From Cellulosimicrobium marinum (lineage in GTDB: Bacteria; Actinomycetota; Actinomycetes; Actinomycetales; Cellulomonadaceae): a stretch of 64,000 nt of DNA. Below the pieces are notes generated by a model. It did no database searches. It was not told where the DNA came from and worked only from the letters and a program-made list of their open reading frames with translations. The stretch lies in contig NZ_JAJBZH010000003.1 in assembly GCF_020551945.1 (NCBI RefSeq), positions 516,347 to 580,346 on the forward strand, given 5' to 3'. Shown piece after piece: positions 33,771-43,457 of the stretch. Positions within the stretch are counted from its first letter, which is position 1. The number at the start of each line of letters is the position of its first letter. A program made the translations under genes and the position numbers.

Positions 33771-35183
33771 TCAGCCGACCTGCGACTCGCCCCGCGCGAC
33801 ACGGATCATGTCCTCGCGGGAGACGACCTTGATGCGCTCGCGTCCGTGCGGCTCGCCGAGGCCGCGCTCGTACGCGTCGAGCAGCTCCCAGCCGGACCAC
33901 TCGACGTAGTCCACGCCACGCTCGGCGAGGAACTCGACGACCGCCTCGGGGCTCCCGTGCGGCGCGGTGCGGCCCGCACCGAGGTCGGCGGTGGCGACGT
34001 CGCCGCCGTCGCCGGCACCCGTGACGTCCTCGACGAGGTGGCGGATCGTCTCGGACGCGTCGGACTTGGTGTGTCCGATGAGCCCGACCGGGCCGCGCTT
34101 GATCCACCCGGTCGCGTACACGCCGGGCAGGTGCTCGCCGTCGATGTCGACGACGCGGCCCTCGCGGTTGGGGATGACGCCCTTGAGCTCGTCGAACGGG
34201 ATCTCGGGCAGGGGCGAGCCGAAGTACCCGACGGCGCGGTAGACCGCCTGGACGGGCCACTCGTGGAACTCTCCCGTGCCGGAGACGGTGCCGTCGCCGT
34301 TGAGCCGCGTGCGCTCGGTGCGCAGCGCCTCGACCTTCCCGTCGCCGAGGATCGCGGCGGGGGCGTGGAGGAAGTGCAGGTGCAGGCGGCGCGACGCGGT
34401 GAGCTCGGAGGGGTCCTTGAGCGTCCAGTCGGTGAGGGTCTTGACGACCTGCTTCGTCTGGTTGGACGAGTTGATCGCGGCCATCGAGCCCTCGTCGAAC
34501 TCGAAGTCCTCCGGGTAGACGACGACGTCCACGTCGGGCACGTGGCCGAGCTCGCGCAGCTCGAGCGGGGAGAACTTCGCCTGCGCGGGACCGCGGCGGG
34601 CGAACACGTGGACGTCGGTGACGGGCGACGACTTGAGCAGGTCGTAGACGTTCTGCGGGATCTCCGTCGGGAGAAGGTCGTCGGCGTGCTTCGCGAGGAT
34701 GCGCGCGACGTCGAGCGCGACGTTGCCCGCGCCGAGCACGGCGACCTGCTGCGCCTCGAGGGGCCAGGTGCGCGGCACGTCGGGGTGCCCGTCGTACCAG
34801 GAGACGAAGTCGGCCGCGCCGTAGGACTCGGGCAGGTCGATGCCCTCGATCGGGAGCGCGGCGTCGCGGATCGAGCCGGTGGAGAAGATCACGGCGTCGT
34901 AGTACTGGCGCAGGTCGTCGAGCTTGAGGTCGACGCCGTAGTCCACGTTCGCGAGCAGGCGGATGTCGCCGCGGCTGAGCACCTTGTGCAGCGCGACGAT
35001 GATCTGCTTGATGCGCGGGTGGTCGGGCGCGACGCCGTAGCGCACGAGGCCGAACGGTGCGGGCAGACGCTCGAAGAGGTCGATGCTCACGTCGAGATCG
35101 GTCTTGGACAGGATGTCCGCGGCGTAGATCCCGGCGGGACCCGCGCCGACGATCGCGACGCGCAGGGGACGGATGCTGCTCAC
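33771..35183 (-). CDS. fprA: Ferredoxin/adrenodoxin-type NADP reductase
   Basis: This is an adrenodoxin-reductase-like flavoenzyme that passes electrons between NADPH and ferredoxin. GTG 35183 gives 470 residues, near the 450-460 of mycobacterial FprA. FAD-binding [16 protein letters not shown] (about residues 10-25), [20 protein letters not shown] (37-56), NADP-binding [15 protein letters not shown] (about 150-164), and the C-terminal [13 protein letters not shown] with [20 protein letters not shown]. It is monocistronic, with its own promoter and terminator. Partners may include P450s or iron-sulphur assembly. Confidence 0.93.
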   Translation of the reverse strand: MSSIRPLRVAIVGAGPAGIYAADILSKTDLDVSIDLFERLPAPFGLVRYGVAPDHPRIKQIIVALHKVLSRGDIRLLANVDYGVDLKLDDLRQYYDAVIFSTGSIRDAALPIEGIDLPESYGAADFVSWYDGHPDVPRTWPLEAQQVAVLGAGNVALDVARILAKHADDLLPTEIPQNVYDLLKSSPVTDVHVFARRGPAQAKFSPLELRELGHVPDVDVVVYPEDFEFDEGSMAAINSSNQTKQVVKTLTDWTLKDPSELTASRRLHLHFLHAPAAILGDGKVEALRTERTRLNGDGTVSGTGEFHEWPVQAVYRAVGYFGSPLPEIPFDELKGVIPNREGRVVDIDGEHLPGVYATGWIKRGPVGLIGHTKSDASETIRHLVEDVTGAGDGGDVATADLGAGRTAPHGSPEAVVEFLAERGVDYVEWSGWELLDAYERGLGEPHGRERIKVVSREDMIRVARGESQVG

Positions 35184-35291
35184 AGGACAGGACGCCTTCC
35201 GGTCGAGGACGGGAGTCTGGTGCTCGCGGGCGGGCGTGTCGCCCGGCCGCACCGTGGCGGTCGGGGAGCACCGGCCGCGGAGACCATCTCG

Positions 35292-35322
35292 ATTGTACGA
35301 CCGGGTGAGGGTGACCTCACCC
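35292..35322 (-). promoter_or_regulatory. fprA promoter with overlapping inverted repeat
   Basis: On the minus strand TACAAT (35297-35292) is a strong -10, putting the mRNA start near 35285 with an untranslated leader of about 100 nt. GGGTGAG-N6-CTCACCC (35303-35322) covers the -35/spacer region, so a repressor or redox regulator may act there. Bases 35323-35423 hold no gene. Confidence 0.5.
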
Positions 35323-35423
35323 AGCCCTCTCCCGACCCTCCTACTGTGCCAGCGGTCTCGCCAGGCGGATAGGCCGTCTTGTGATCCGGGCGAATGTAAA
35401 CGGTGAGGGTCCTGCGGCGCCCG

Positions 35424-35897
35424 CTACCGGTCGAGCCGCAGGCTGTCCTGGACCGCCCGGATCTCGTCCGCCGCCCACGGGTGCTGGGTGATCGTGCAGG
35501 TCCCCGTGGTCTGCACGAGGTCCGCGACCGGGCCACGCGGCACGAGGACGGTGCGCACCGCCTGGACGAGCACCGTGCCCGCCCCGCCCTTGAACGACGC
35601 CTCGACCCACCGCCCGGCCAGCCCGTCGACGTCGGCCTCGCCCGAGCCCAGCTCACGGAGCTTCGGCAGCGGGCGCAGCTTGCGCAGCACCTCGGCGTGC
35701 GCGTCGTCGATCGTCACGTCCGACCGCACCCGCGAGACCACGACGATGACGTTGGGGTTGAACTCGCCCTCCGGGACCTCGCGGCCGAGCGCCAGCGGGA
35801 GCGCGACGTGCGGCAACGGCACCCAGCCGTCCGGGGCCTCGACGCGCACGCCCACCGGGGCGGGGAAGTCGTCGCTCGGGTAGTGCAGCTCGGTCAT
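35424..35897 (-). CDS. Conserved hypothetical protein, Mog1/PsbP-like (LpqN-like)
   Basis: A 157-residue protein without signal peptide or membrane span. The order of strands (VGVRVEAPDGWVPLP, FNPNVIVVVSRV, a helix TIDDAHAEVLRKL, GLAGRWVEASF, VLVQAVRTVLV, and a final helix AADEIRAVQDSLRL) resembles the Mog1/PsbP-like fold of the LpqN group. It is the last gene behind the WXG100 gene, after two strong hairpins, and could be a substrate-binding or chaperone-like accessory to the export locus. That link rests on position only. Confidence 0.65.
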   Translation of the reverse strand: MTELHYPSDDFPAPVGVRVEAPDGWVPLPHVALPLALGREVPEGEFNPNVIVVVSRVRSDVTIDDAHAEVLRKLRPLPKLRELGSGEADVDGLAGRWVEASFKGGAGTVLVQAVRTVLVPRGPVADLVQTTGTCTITQHPWAADEIRAVQDSLRLDR

Positions 35898-35924
35898 GCG
35901 CTCGGCAGCCCTTCGTCGTGGGTG

Positions 35925-35999
35925 GTCCGGGGCCCAGTCTCCCAGAGGAGGGCCCCGGACGCGCCGAGGGCGCAGGACCTGACGGTCCTGCGCCCTCGG
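35925..35999 (-). terminator. Two strong hairpins after the WXG100 gene
   Basis: CCGAGGGCGCAGGACC and its complement make a 16-bp perfect stem with a TGAC loop (35964-35999), 16 nt past the WXG100 stop. A second 11-bp stem (GTCCGGGGCCC) follows at 35925-35960. They should end or strongly limit transcription from the locus before the hypothetical gene, and would stabilise the 3' end of an abundant WXG100 mRNA. Confidence 0.75.
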
Positions 36000-36015
36000 G
36001 TCGAGGCTCCGGGGA

Positions 36016-36288
36016 TCAGGAGTTCGACGCCTGCTCCTGCTGCTGCGCGTTCTGCTGGGCCTTCTGGCCCGCGTCGCTCAGCGTCTGCGCGACGTTGTTC
36101 AGCTGCGTCTGCGCGGCCGGCCAGTCGTTGCCCTTGAACTGCTGGGCGTCCGGGCCCTCCCACGGCACGCCCTGGATCTGGCTGTTCAGCTGCTGCATCG
36201 TCGTGCGGATCTCGTCCGCCTTCTGCTGCAGCGTCTGCCCCAGTCCGCGGAGCTCCTCGACGTTCGCGCCCCACATGCCACCAGCCAT
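36016..36288 (-). CDS. WXG100-family protein (type VII export substrate)
   Basis: A 90-residue helical-hairpin protein of the ESAT-6/WXG100 family, the small dimeric substrates and cofactors of type VII secretion. ATG 36288 follows AGGGG. Residues 8-40 form helix 1 (ANVEELRGLGQTLQQKADEI), the turn holds the WxG in VPWEGPDAQQF (Trp43), and helix 2 spans about 52-85, ending in a Gln/Ala/Ser tail. There is only one WXG100 gene, so a homodimer is likely. It is 135 nt downstream of the FHA-FtsK motor gene, separated by a 22-bp palindrome. No C-terminal YxxxD/E signal can be seen. Confidence 0.93.
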   Translation of the reverse strand: MAGGMWGANVEELRGLGQTLQQKADEIRTTMQQLNSQIQGVPWEGPDAQQFKGNDWPAAQTQLNNVAQTLSDAGQKAQQNAQQQEQASNS

Positions 36289-36377
36289 GGTGTTCCCCTT
36301 CCGTCGTGGCGGCCACCCGATGTGGACGCCCCTGCGTTGTCGATGGCACGACTCAACCATCGCGCCACGCGATCCGT

Positions 36378-36399
36378 CGATGGGGACCGGTCCCCATCG
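36378..36399. promoter_or_regulatory. 22-bp perfect palindrome upstream of WXG100
   Basis: CGATGGGGACC is followed directly by its reverse complement. A second, looser inverted pair CGATGG-N10-CCATCG (36341-36362) lies nearer the WXG100 start. In the gap between motor and substrate genes this could be an operator, an RNA stem that protects the WXG100 mRNA, or a processing site. No clear -10 is visible. Confidence 0.5.
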
Positions 36400-36423
36400 G
36401 CGAAACCCCTGGTCACCGCGCTG

Positions 36424-39400
36424 CTACTCGGGCAGCGCGACGTGCATCTTGCGCGCCCGGCCGGACACGACGAGGAAGCCCCGTCCCGGGGGGAAGTCCG
36501 CGCGGCGGAGCCTGCCGAGCCCGGTGCCCAGCAGGTTGTCGCCGTCGAGGTCGCCCGGCGTGAGCAGGAGCCCCGACCGGCCGGCCTTGAACGGCTGCGC
36601 GATCGCCCACGCCTGCCCCCACGTCGAGGACTCCGCCTCCCCCACGACGAGCTGCTCGGCGCGCACCGCGGTCCGCACGAACGCCGCGAGGGGCTGCTCG
36701 GCGGGGGTGCCCGTGAACTCCGTGACGGACTCGACGAGGACCGTCAGCCCGCCCGGGCGCAGCGACCCGGACTCGAGCGCGGCGGTGAGGCTGCCCAGCA
36801 GCGTCACGACGTCCTCGGGCGACGTCGCCGCCGTGTCCCACGCGTCGAGGCCGGAGATGCTCGTGCGGCGCGGCGAGAGGTAGACCACCCTCCCGGCGCG
36901 CGCCCGCCGGACGGTCTGCGCGATCGTGACGAGCGCCGTCGTGCGACCACCGCCCGGGGGGCCGGCGAGCATGAAGGTGCCGCGGGCGGGCAGGCCGACG
37001 GGCGCAATGTCGAGGTCGTCGAGACCGATCGTCGGGCGGTCCGCCGCGAGGACGGGCAGGTCCGCGAGCGTGAAGCTGTCCGGCAGGCGGTCCACCCCCG
37101 GGGCCGCAGAGATCCCGAGGCGCACCATCGCGTCGCGCAGGCGACCCAGCTCGCGCGACTGGAGGGCGACGTTCGCGTCGCCGCCGAGGACCGCGACCTG
37201 CACCTCGTTCTCGTCGAGCACGCCGCGGCCGGGCGGCGAGGTCAGCGACAGGACGTCCTTGGGGACGCCGAGGGTGAGGTAGTCGTCCTCGTTCGCCAGC
37301 CGCAGCACGAGCCGCTTCTGGATCGTCGACCCGAGCGCCGTCGGGACCGACGCCGCCCGGTCGCCCGCGACGACGAGGTGGACCCCGACCTGGCGGCCGT
37401 CCGTCGCGACCGCGGAGAACGCTCCCCAGACGGGGAACTGGTGCGCGGCACGGAACTCGTACGACTCGCGGAACGCGCCGATGCCGTCGACGAGGAGCAG
37501 GACGCGCGGCTCGTCGGGCGCGTTCGCGAGGCGCCGGTACTCGGTGATGTCACCGGCCCGCACGGCGGCGTACCGGGCGGAGCGCTCGTCCACGAGGTCG
37601 CGCAGCATCCGCAGGACGCGCTGCACGCGCTCCTCGTCGTCGCCGGAGATCACGGCGCCGACGTGGGGCAGGTCCTCGAGCATCCGCAGGCCGCTCGCGC
37701 CGCAGTCGATCGCGTAGACCTGCACCGGGCCGCCGCGCGCGGTGATCGCGGCGGACACCGCGATGGTGCGCAGTGTGGCGCTCTTGCCCGAGCCGCCGGT
37801 GCCGTACACCGCCATGTTGCCGTCGCGGTCGGGCTCGTAGAAGACGGTGGGCTGGGCCTGCGCGCCCGGGTCGTCCTCGACGCCGAGGAGCAGCATCGTG
37901 TCGGTGCGCGGGTTGGGCAGGCGCGCGAGGTCGTAGGTGGGCGCGAGCTCGGCGAGCCACGGCTTGCGCGGCACCGGCACGCCGGCCTGCGTGGCCGCGG
38001 CCGAGATCGTCGACACGACGCGAGCGATGTCGTTCGGACCCGGGTCCGCGACCTCCTCCACCTCGGGCTCCGGCAGCTCCCAGCGCGCCCCCGTGCCGAA
38101 CGCCATCTCCTGCACGTCGATGCGCGACCGCTCGGGCTGCGCCGTCGTCCACCCGCCCGCGTAGCCGGTCTGGAACGGGGTGATGCGCCCCGGGCCCGTC
38201 TTCACGGCGCCGCGCCCCGGGATCGACGGGTCGAAGTGCGCGGCCATGGGGATGCCGAGGATGTCCGTCGAGTCGTCCTCGTCGGCCATGCGCAGCGCCA
38301 CGCGCAGGTTCGTGTTGGCGCGCAGGTTGTCGCGGATGACGCCCGCGGGGCGCTGCGTCGCGAGGATGAGGTGCAGGCCGAGGGAGCGCCCGCGCTGCGC
38401 GACGTCCACGACCCCGTCGACGAACTCCGGCACCTCGTTGACGAGGGCCGCGAACTCGTCGACGACGATGAGCAGGCTCGGCGGCGCGTCCGGGTCGCCC
38501 GTGCGCTCGAGCGAGGCGAGGTCCTTCGCCTTCTTCCGGTTGAGCAGGTGCTCGCGGTAGCGCAGCTCGGCGCGCAGCGACGTCAGCGCGCGCCGCACGA
38601 GGTGCGGCGACAGGTCGGTGACGAGGCCCACGGTGTGCGGCAGGTTCACGCAGTCCGCGAACGCCGCACCGCCCTTGTAGTCGACGAAGAGGAACGTCAC
38701 CCGGTCCGGGCTGTGCGCCGCGGCCATGCCGAGCACCCACGACTGGAGGAACTCGGACTTGCCGGCGCCGGTCGTCCCGCCGACGAGCGCGTGCGGGCCC
38801 TGGGTGCGCAGGTCGAGGTACAGCGGCTCCACGCCGGAGTGGCCCACGAGGGCGCGCAGGTTCGTCGGGCGCTTGCGGCGCACCGGCGGCGACCCGTCGC
38901 GCGGCGTGAGCGAGCCGTTCTCGCGCCACGCGTCGATGAGGCGGCCCGGGTCGTCGGCGAGCGACGTGCCCGCGAGGCTCAGGTACGACACCGAGCGCGG
39001 CAGGTCGGAGTCGTCGTCCACCGGGGCGCCGACGTCGACGACCGGCGCGAGGATGCGCGCGACCTCGTGCGCCGTGGGCAGGTCCACCGTCTCGCACGTC
39101 ACCGGGTAGGACAGCCGTCCGACCCGCACCTCCCCCGCCGTCGACCCGCCGACGGCGCCCGGTCGCCCGGCGCCGTCGGTCGTCGCCGCGCCGTCGTCCG
39201 CGGAGACGAGCACGAACGTGCGGCACGCCGCGGGGAGCTGCTCGACCGTCGGCGCGACCCACACGACGTGGACGCCCGCGTCGGCACCGCGCTCCGCGAG
39301 GCGCGTGAGGCGCGACCGGTCCACCGGGGCGTCGTCCTCGACGAGCACGACGACGGTCGGCAGCACGGGCTTCGGCGTCTCCTGCGGCTCGTCCGGGTCG

Positions 39401-40929
39401 ATGGGGCCGCGCAGCTCCGCCCGGGCGCCCAGGTCGGCGCCGCGCAGCTCGACGAGGTCCTCGAGCTGGGACAGGAGCGAGAGCGCGGCACCGGGGTTGT
39501 CGGCGAGGTGGTCGCCCCCGAGCGGGCTGTGCGGGGAGCCCGTGTGCGGCAGCCACTCGAGCCACTCCCAGTCGGCGCGCGAGCGCTGCGACGTCAGGGC
39601 CGTGAGGACGAGCTCGGACGGCGAGTGCAGGCCGGCGAGCTGGACGAGCACGCCGCGCCCCACGGCGTCGGCGCTCGGCCCGGTGCCCGCGATGCCCAGG
39701 GCGCCGTCGGTGCGCAGCCGCGCGACGACGGGGACGCCGTCGATCGTGGCGCACTCCGTGTGCAGCTTCTCCAGCTCGGACCAGAACTGGGGCAGGGTGT
39801 CGTTCTCCGACTGCTGGTCCACCTGCGTGCGCGACGGCGCCGCGCCCAGCCCGATGCGGACCGTGAGGAACGCGTCGTGCTCGGGCCGGTGCGTCCACAG
39901 GAGCCCGCCGAGGCGACGCACCCCGTCGACCGTGTCCGCGACCGAGGGCGCCTCCGTGAGCCGCACCGCGCGCTCCACGGCGTGCGTGCGCTCGATCGTG
40001 ACCCGCATCGCCGCCACGGACTGGCGGAACTGCTCGACCTGCGCCGTGAACTTCCGCTTCGCCTGCATCTTCGAGTCGAGGTAGGCCCCGAGCATGAGGA
40101 TGGGGCTGAGACCGATGAAGACGATCGACAGGACGTTCTTCGTGACCGAGTAGAGGATCACGCCCATGATGAGCGGCGCGACCATCGCGAGGTACGGGAA
40201 GCGCGCGCCCTCCGGCGGGCGCGGCGGCTTCGGCGCCCGGAGCTTGCGCTCCTTGAACCGCGCGACGACGCGCGGCGACCGGTTGAACTCGACGACGGGG
40301 CTGGTCGGCGCGAGGCTCGTCGACCGGTGCAGGGCCACGACCGACACCACGGACGTGCCGATCGTCACCGTGTCCGCCGACGTCAGCGCCGAGCGCGTCA
40401 TGCGCTGACCGCCCATGACGAGGCCGTTCGCGGAGTTCGTGTCCGTGATCTCGATGGTCTCGCCCACCGTGATGCGCGCGTGGCGCTTGGAGACCTGCGG
40501 GTCGGAGAGCCGGATGTCCATGTGGCGGTCGCGCCCCACGTAGCTCGTGCCCACCGGCAGCGGGAACTCGCGCCCCGCGTCGGGACCCTCCAGGACGCGC
40601 AGCACCGCGACGGCCGCCCCCCGGTCCTGCCCCGGCGCGTCGAACTGCTCCGAGACGCGCACGATCGAGACGGTCGAGCCCGAGCGCAGGCCCGCCTCCA
40701 CGAGGTCGCTCGTCGGCGACAGCACGCGGCCCTGCCCGGCACCCGACCCGGCGGCCGGGTTCGTCGCGACCTGCAACGTCAGGCGCTCCGGCACGGCGGC
40801 GCCCGCGCGAGCGGGGTCGCCCGCGAACAGCGCCTCCGCGACGTCGCGCACGGACGCCGTCGCGTCCGCGGTCACGGCGACGTTCGTCGTCGACGCGTCG
40901 GGGCGGTGCAGCGTGAGCTTGATGCGCAC
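36424..40929 (-). CDS. FHA-FtsK/SpoIIIE motor of a type VII-like system (EssC/EccC-like)
   Basis: This 1501-residue membrane ATPase powers WXG100 export. In order: a ubiquitin-like start (1-95); an FHA phosphothreonine-binding domain (about 122-205, SYVGRDRH, SDPQVSKRHARI, DTNSANG); two membrane helices (about 246-284); a conserved linker; then three FtsK/SpoIIIE ATPase domains. Walker A 1 GGTTGAGKSE is near residue 718, with Walker B SLLIVVDEFAAL. Walker A 2 GTGGSGKSA is near 1043, with VLLLVDGIGAF. The third site, GPPGGGRTT near 1320, has Arg for the catalytic Lys. Layout follows the EssC form of Firmicutes more than split actinobacterial EccC. GTG start 40929 has GAGGA upstream. Confidence 0.93.
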   Translation of the reverse strand: MRIKLTLHRPDASTTNVAVTADATASVRDVAEALFAGDPARAGAAVPERLTLQVATNPAAGSGAGQGRVLSPTSDLVEAGLRSGSTVSIVRVSEQFDAPGQDRGAAVAVLRVLEGPDAGREFPLPVGTSYVGRDRHMDIRLSDPQVSKRHARITVGETIEITDTNSANGLVMGGQRMTRSALTSADTVTIGTSVVSVVALHRSTSLAPTSPVVEFNRSPRVVARFKERKLRAPKPPRPPEGARFPYLAMVAPLIMGVILYSVTKNVLSIVFIGLSPILMLGAYLDSKMQAKRKFTAQVEQFRQSVAAMRVTIERTHAVERAVRLTEAPSVADTVDGVRRLGGLLWTHRPEHDAFLTVRIGLGAAPSRTQVDQQSENDTLPQFWSELEKLHTECATIDGVPVVARLRTDGALGIAGTGPSADAVGRGVLVQLAGLHSPSELVLTALTSQRSRADWEWLEWLPHTGSPHSPLGGDHLADNPGAALSLLSQLEDLVELRGADLGARAELRGPIDPDEPQETPKPVLPTVVVLVEDDAPVDRSRLTRLAERGADAGVHVVWVAPTVEQLPAACRTFVLVSADDGAATTDGAGRPGAVGGSTAGEVRVGRLSYPVTCETVDLPTAHEVARILAPVVDVGAPVDDDSDLPRSVSYLSLAGTSLADDPGRLIDAWRENGSLTPRDGSPPVRRKRPTNLRALVGHSGVEPLYLDLRTQGPHALVGGTTGAGKSEFLQSWVLGMAAAHSPDRVTFLFVDYKGGAAFADCVNLPHTVGLVTDLSPHLVRRALTSLRAELRYREHLLNRKKAKDLASLERTGDPDAPPSLLIVVDEFAALVNEVPEFVDGVVDVAQRGRSLGLHLILATQRPAGVIRDNLRANTNLRVALRMADEDDSTDILGIPMAAHFDPSIPGRGAVKTGPGRITPFQTGYAGGWTTAQPERSRIDVQEMAFGTGARWELPEPEVEEVADPGPNDIARVVSTISAAATQAGVPVPRKPWLAELAPTYDLARLPNPRTDTMLLLGVEDDPGAQAQPTVFYEPDRDGNMAVYGTGGSGKSATLRTIAVSAAITARGGPVQVYAIDCGASGLRMLEDLPHVGAVISGDDEERVQRVLRMLRDLVDERSARYAAVRAGDITEYRRLANAPDEPRVLLLVDGIGAFRESYEFRAAHQFPVWGAFSAVATDGRQVGVHLVVAGDRAASVPTALGSTIQKRLVLRLANEDDYLTLGVPKDVLSLTSPPGRGVLDENEVQVAVLGGDANVALQSRELGRLRDAMVRLGISAAPGVDRLPDSFTLADLPVLAADRPTIGLDDLDIAPVGLPARGTFMLAGPPGGGRTTALVTIAQTVRRARAGRVVYLSPRRTSISGLDAWDTAATSPEDVVTLLGSLTAALESGSLRPGGLTVLVESVTEFTGTPAEQPLAAFVRTAVRAEQLVVGEAESSTWGQAWAIAQPFKAGRSGLLLTPGDLDGDNLLGTGLGRLRRADFPPGRGFLVVSGRARKMHVALPE

Positions 40930-40974
40930 AGGGTCGTCCTCGGCTTCCGTCGGGGGTCGTGGGCGGCCGGCGGC

Positions 40975-41673
40975 TCAGCCGTCGTCGGTCAGGTCCAGCA
41001 GGGGCAGGTCGGCACCGGTGACGAGGCGTGAGGCCACGGCGTACTCGACCAGGCGGGCACGGCGGTTCGTCGCGAGCGCGCCCGGCCCGCCGCGCAGGCC
41101 CTTCACGCCGATGCGGTCGAGCTTGTCGCACACGTTGTCGAGCTTGCGGTTGAAGCGCGTCGTGGCCCAGCCCAGGCGCGCGGCCGCCGCGGCCGACGAC
41201 GGGATCTCGGACAGGCCCGTGCCGTCGCGCCGCAGCATCGGCTCCGCGAGCGCGACGATGAGCTGCTTCTGGCTCGTGGTGAACGTGATCATGCCGATCG
41301 TCGTCGCCCCCGAGTCGGGGTCCTCCGAGCGGATCTCCTGGTACGGCGCGCCCCGGAGCTGCGCGATCACCTCGTACGTCGTGGGACCCGCGGTGAACAC
41401 GATCGACGTCGTCGGGAACACGATGGGCAGCCGGTTGCCCGGCGAGAGCCACGACTGCACGCCGCCCCCCGCGTCGCAGACCGTCGCCGAGATGAGCGTG
41501 CCGACGTTCGCCAGCCACCAGATCCCGCCCTCGTGCGAGACCCGCAGGAAGCGCCGGTGCAGGTACGGGTTGTCCTCGATCGCGAGGTCGCCGTCGCGCC
41601 CGATGTCGAACGGCTCCCCCTCCGCGTCCGGGCGGAACCACTCCCCGCAGAACTCGATCGCGAGCTCGCTCAT
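40975..41673 (-). CDS. FHA-like domain protein with C-terminal helical region
   Basis: A 232-residue cytosolic protein. The N-terminal 110 residues look like a divergent FHA sandwich (FDIGRDGDLAIEDNPYLHRRFLRVSHEGG with Arg and His at the binding-loop positions, then WWLANVG). The C-terminal half (FTTSQKQLIVALAEPMLRR and AAAARLGWATTRFNRKLDNV) resembles the winged-helix segments of regulators such as sigma region 4 or LuxR, so it may be a phospho-dependent transcription factor. ATG 41673 overlaps the kinase stop (ATGA), directly before the motor gene. It is a good candidate for the link between the kinase and expression of this locus. Confidence 0.75.
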   Translation of the reverse strand: MSELAIEFCGEWFRPDAEGEPFDIGRDGDLAIEDNPYLHRRFLRVSHEGGIWWLANVGTLISATVCDAGGGVQSWLSPGNRLPIVFPTTSIVFTAGPTTYEVIAQLRGAPYQEIRSEDPDSGATTIGMITFTTSQKQLIVALAEPMLRRDGTGLSEIPSSAAAAARLGWATTRFNRKLDNVCDKLDRIGVKGLRGGPGALATNRRARLVEYAVASRLVTGADLPLLDLTDDG

Positions 41674-43457
41674 CCCGCCTCCCCCTGGACGCACGCGGTC
41701 TGCGGGCTCGCGGACTGCCGGCCCGACCGGTCCACGACGACCTCGATGCACACCTGCTCGCCCGGGTCGGCGCTGAGCTCCACCTCGTCCTGGTCGAAGA
41801 TCCGCTTGTACGGGCCGTCGCCCAGCACGTCGAGGCGGCGCCACGCGAAGCCGTCATCCTCCTGCGCGTCCGGGCTGTCGTACGCCCAGGTGAACGTCGC
41901 GACCTCCCGGTCGGGGTCGTACGTGCCCACGAGGTCGTTCACGGGCGGCACCAGCGCCCCGAGGTTGTCCGACGGCGTGTACGTCGACGTGCTCGTCGGC
42001 TCGTCGGGGGGCTCCGCGTCGTCCCCGCCCGGGGTCCGGTCGCGGGTGAGCGCGAGCACACCGCCGACCGCGACGGCGACGACGAGCACGGCCGACAGCA
42101 CGATCCACAGCACGCCCCGGCGCGGGGTCTGCTCGCCGCCCCCGGCGCCGTCGTCCCCGGGCCCGGACGGCCCGACCGTGCGCTGGACGGTGTCCTCCAC
42201 GGGTACGCCGCCCCACGCCCCCGGGCGGCCGCCGCCCCGCGACGGGTCGGTGAGCTCGACGACGGGCGCGTGGCCGAGCGCCGAGGTCGGGGCGGTGCCG
42301 CTCGTGCCCGACGGCGCGTGGCCGGTCCACGCGGCCGGCGCGGCCCCCGGCGTGCCGGTGGTCGCCGCGGGCACCCCCTGGCCGTAGCCGGGCCCGGCCG
42401 ACGCCCCCGGCCCGTACGACGCCGCGGCGCCCGCACCCGCGTGCGGCACCGACCAGCGCGGGTCGGGCTGCGGCGCCCCGGTCGTGGGGGCGGCGCCCCC
42501 GCCCGGCCCCGACGGGTCGATCGACACGACCTGGCGCAGCCGGGTCCCGCCGTCGTCGTCCGGCTCCTCCTCCTGCACGTGGCCGGAGTCGTCGAGGAGG
42601 TCGATCGGGGTGACGGCGAGCGCGAGCTCGTTCTGCACCTGCTGCAGGGCGCGGGCGAACGCCAGCATCGTCGGGTACCGCGCGCCCGGGTTCTTCGCCA
42701 TCGCGGTCGCGAGCACGCGCTCCAGCGACGCCGGGACGTCGGTCCGGCCCGTGCGCGGCAGCGGCGACGACTCGATCCGGGAGATGAGGTTCGCGCTGGA
42801 GTTCGACCCGCCCGGCACCTCGAACGGCGACCGGCCGGCGAGCAGCGTGTACGTCGTGGCCGCGAGCGCCCACACGTCCGTGGCGATGCCGCTGCGCGGC
42901 GGCTCCGCGAACGACTCGGGCGGGGACCACGGGATGGACATGCCCTCGGCGCGCGCGGCGTCGTCCACCGTGGAGGAGATGCCGAAGTCGGTGAGCGCGG
43001 GGTGGCCGTACTCCGTGACGAGGATGTTCGCGGGCTTGATGTCGCGGTGCAGGATGCCCGCGCGGTGCGCCGTCTCCACGGCGCCCGCGATCTGCACGGC
43101 GATGCGCAGCGCCTCCGCGACGGACAGCCGCTCCGTGCGGTAGCGCGCGCCCAGGTTCGGGCGCGAGCAGTACTCCATCGCGAGGTACGGCCGGCCGTCG
43201 TCCGCGACGTCGGCCTCGTACATGGTGACGATCGACGGGTGGTTCGACAGCGTCGCCATGAGGTCGGCCTCGGCGTCGAACGCGGCGCGCTGCGACGGGC
43301 TCGACCACTCGTGCAGGAGGACCTTGACCGCGACGCGGCGACGCGGCCGCTGCTGCTGGTAGAGGAAGACGTCCGAGAACCCGCCGGACCCGACGAGCGA
43401 GACGTACTCGAACCCCTGGATCTCCGGCGGCGGCGAGGGAGCGCGCTTCGTGCTCAC
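41670..43457 (-). CDS. Membrane Ser/Thr protein kinase (Hanks type)
   Basis: A 595-residue PknB-like kinase. Kinase domain 15-275: Gly-rich loop VGSGGFSDV, Lys45 in VAVKVL, catalytic HRDIKPAN (Asp139), DFGIS (Asp157) and the substrate loop SIPWSPPE. A cytosolic juxtamembrane tract of about 170 residues is rich in Gly/Ala/Pro. One membrane span ([20 protein letters not shown]) is near residue 460. An extracellular domain of about 115 residues follows, with a Cys pair near the end, and without PASTA repeats. The locus also encodes FHA proteins and a PP2C phosphatase, its expected partners and antagonist. GTG 43457 overlaps the upstream stop. Confidence 0.93.
   Translation of the reverse strand: MSTKRAPSPPPEIQGFEYVSLVGSGGFSDVFLYQQQRPRRRVAVKVLLHEWSSPSQRAAFDAEADLMATLSNHPSIVTMYEADVADDGRPYLAMEYCSRPNLGARYRTERLSVAEALRIAVQIAGAVETAHRAGILHRDIKPANILVTEYGHPALTDFGISSTVDDAARAEGMSIPWSPPESFAEPPRSGIATDVWALAATTYTLLAGRSPFEVPGGSNSSANLISRIESSPLPRTGRTDVPASLERVLATAMAKNPGARYPTMLAFARALQQVQNELALAVTPIDLLDDSGHVQEEEPDDDGGTRLRQVVSIDPSGPGGGAAPTTGAPQPDPRWSVPHAGAGAAASYGPGASAGPGYGQGVPAATTGTPGAAPAAWTGHAPSGTSGTAPTSALGHAPVVELTDPSRGGGRPGAWGGVPVEDTVQRTVGPSGPGDDGAGGGEQTPRRGVLWIVLSAVLVVAVAVGGVLALTRDRTPGGDDAEPPDEPTSTSTYTPSDNLGALVPPVNDLVGTYDPDREVATFTWAYDSPDAQEDDGFAWRRLDVLGDGPYKRIFDQDEVELSADPGEQVCIEVVVDRSGRQSASPQTACVQGEAG

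Noticed and set aside
36322-41031. 1569-codon open frame opposite the FHA-FtsK gene
   Set aside because: Arg/Val/Asp-rich shadow of the minus-strand gene, which has clear motifs throughout.
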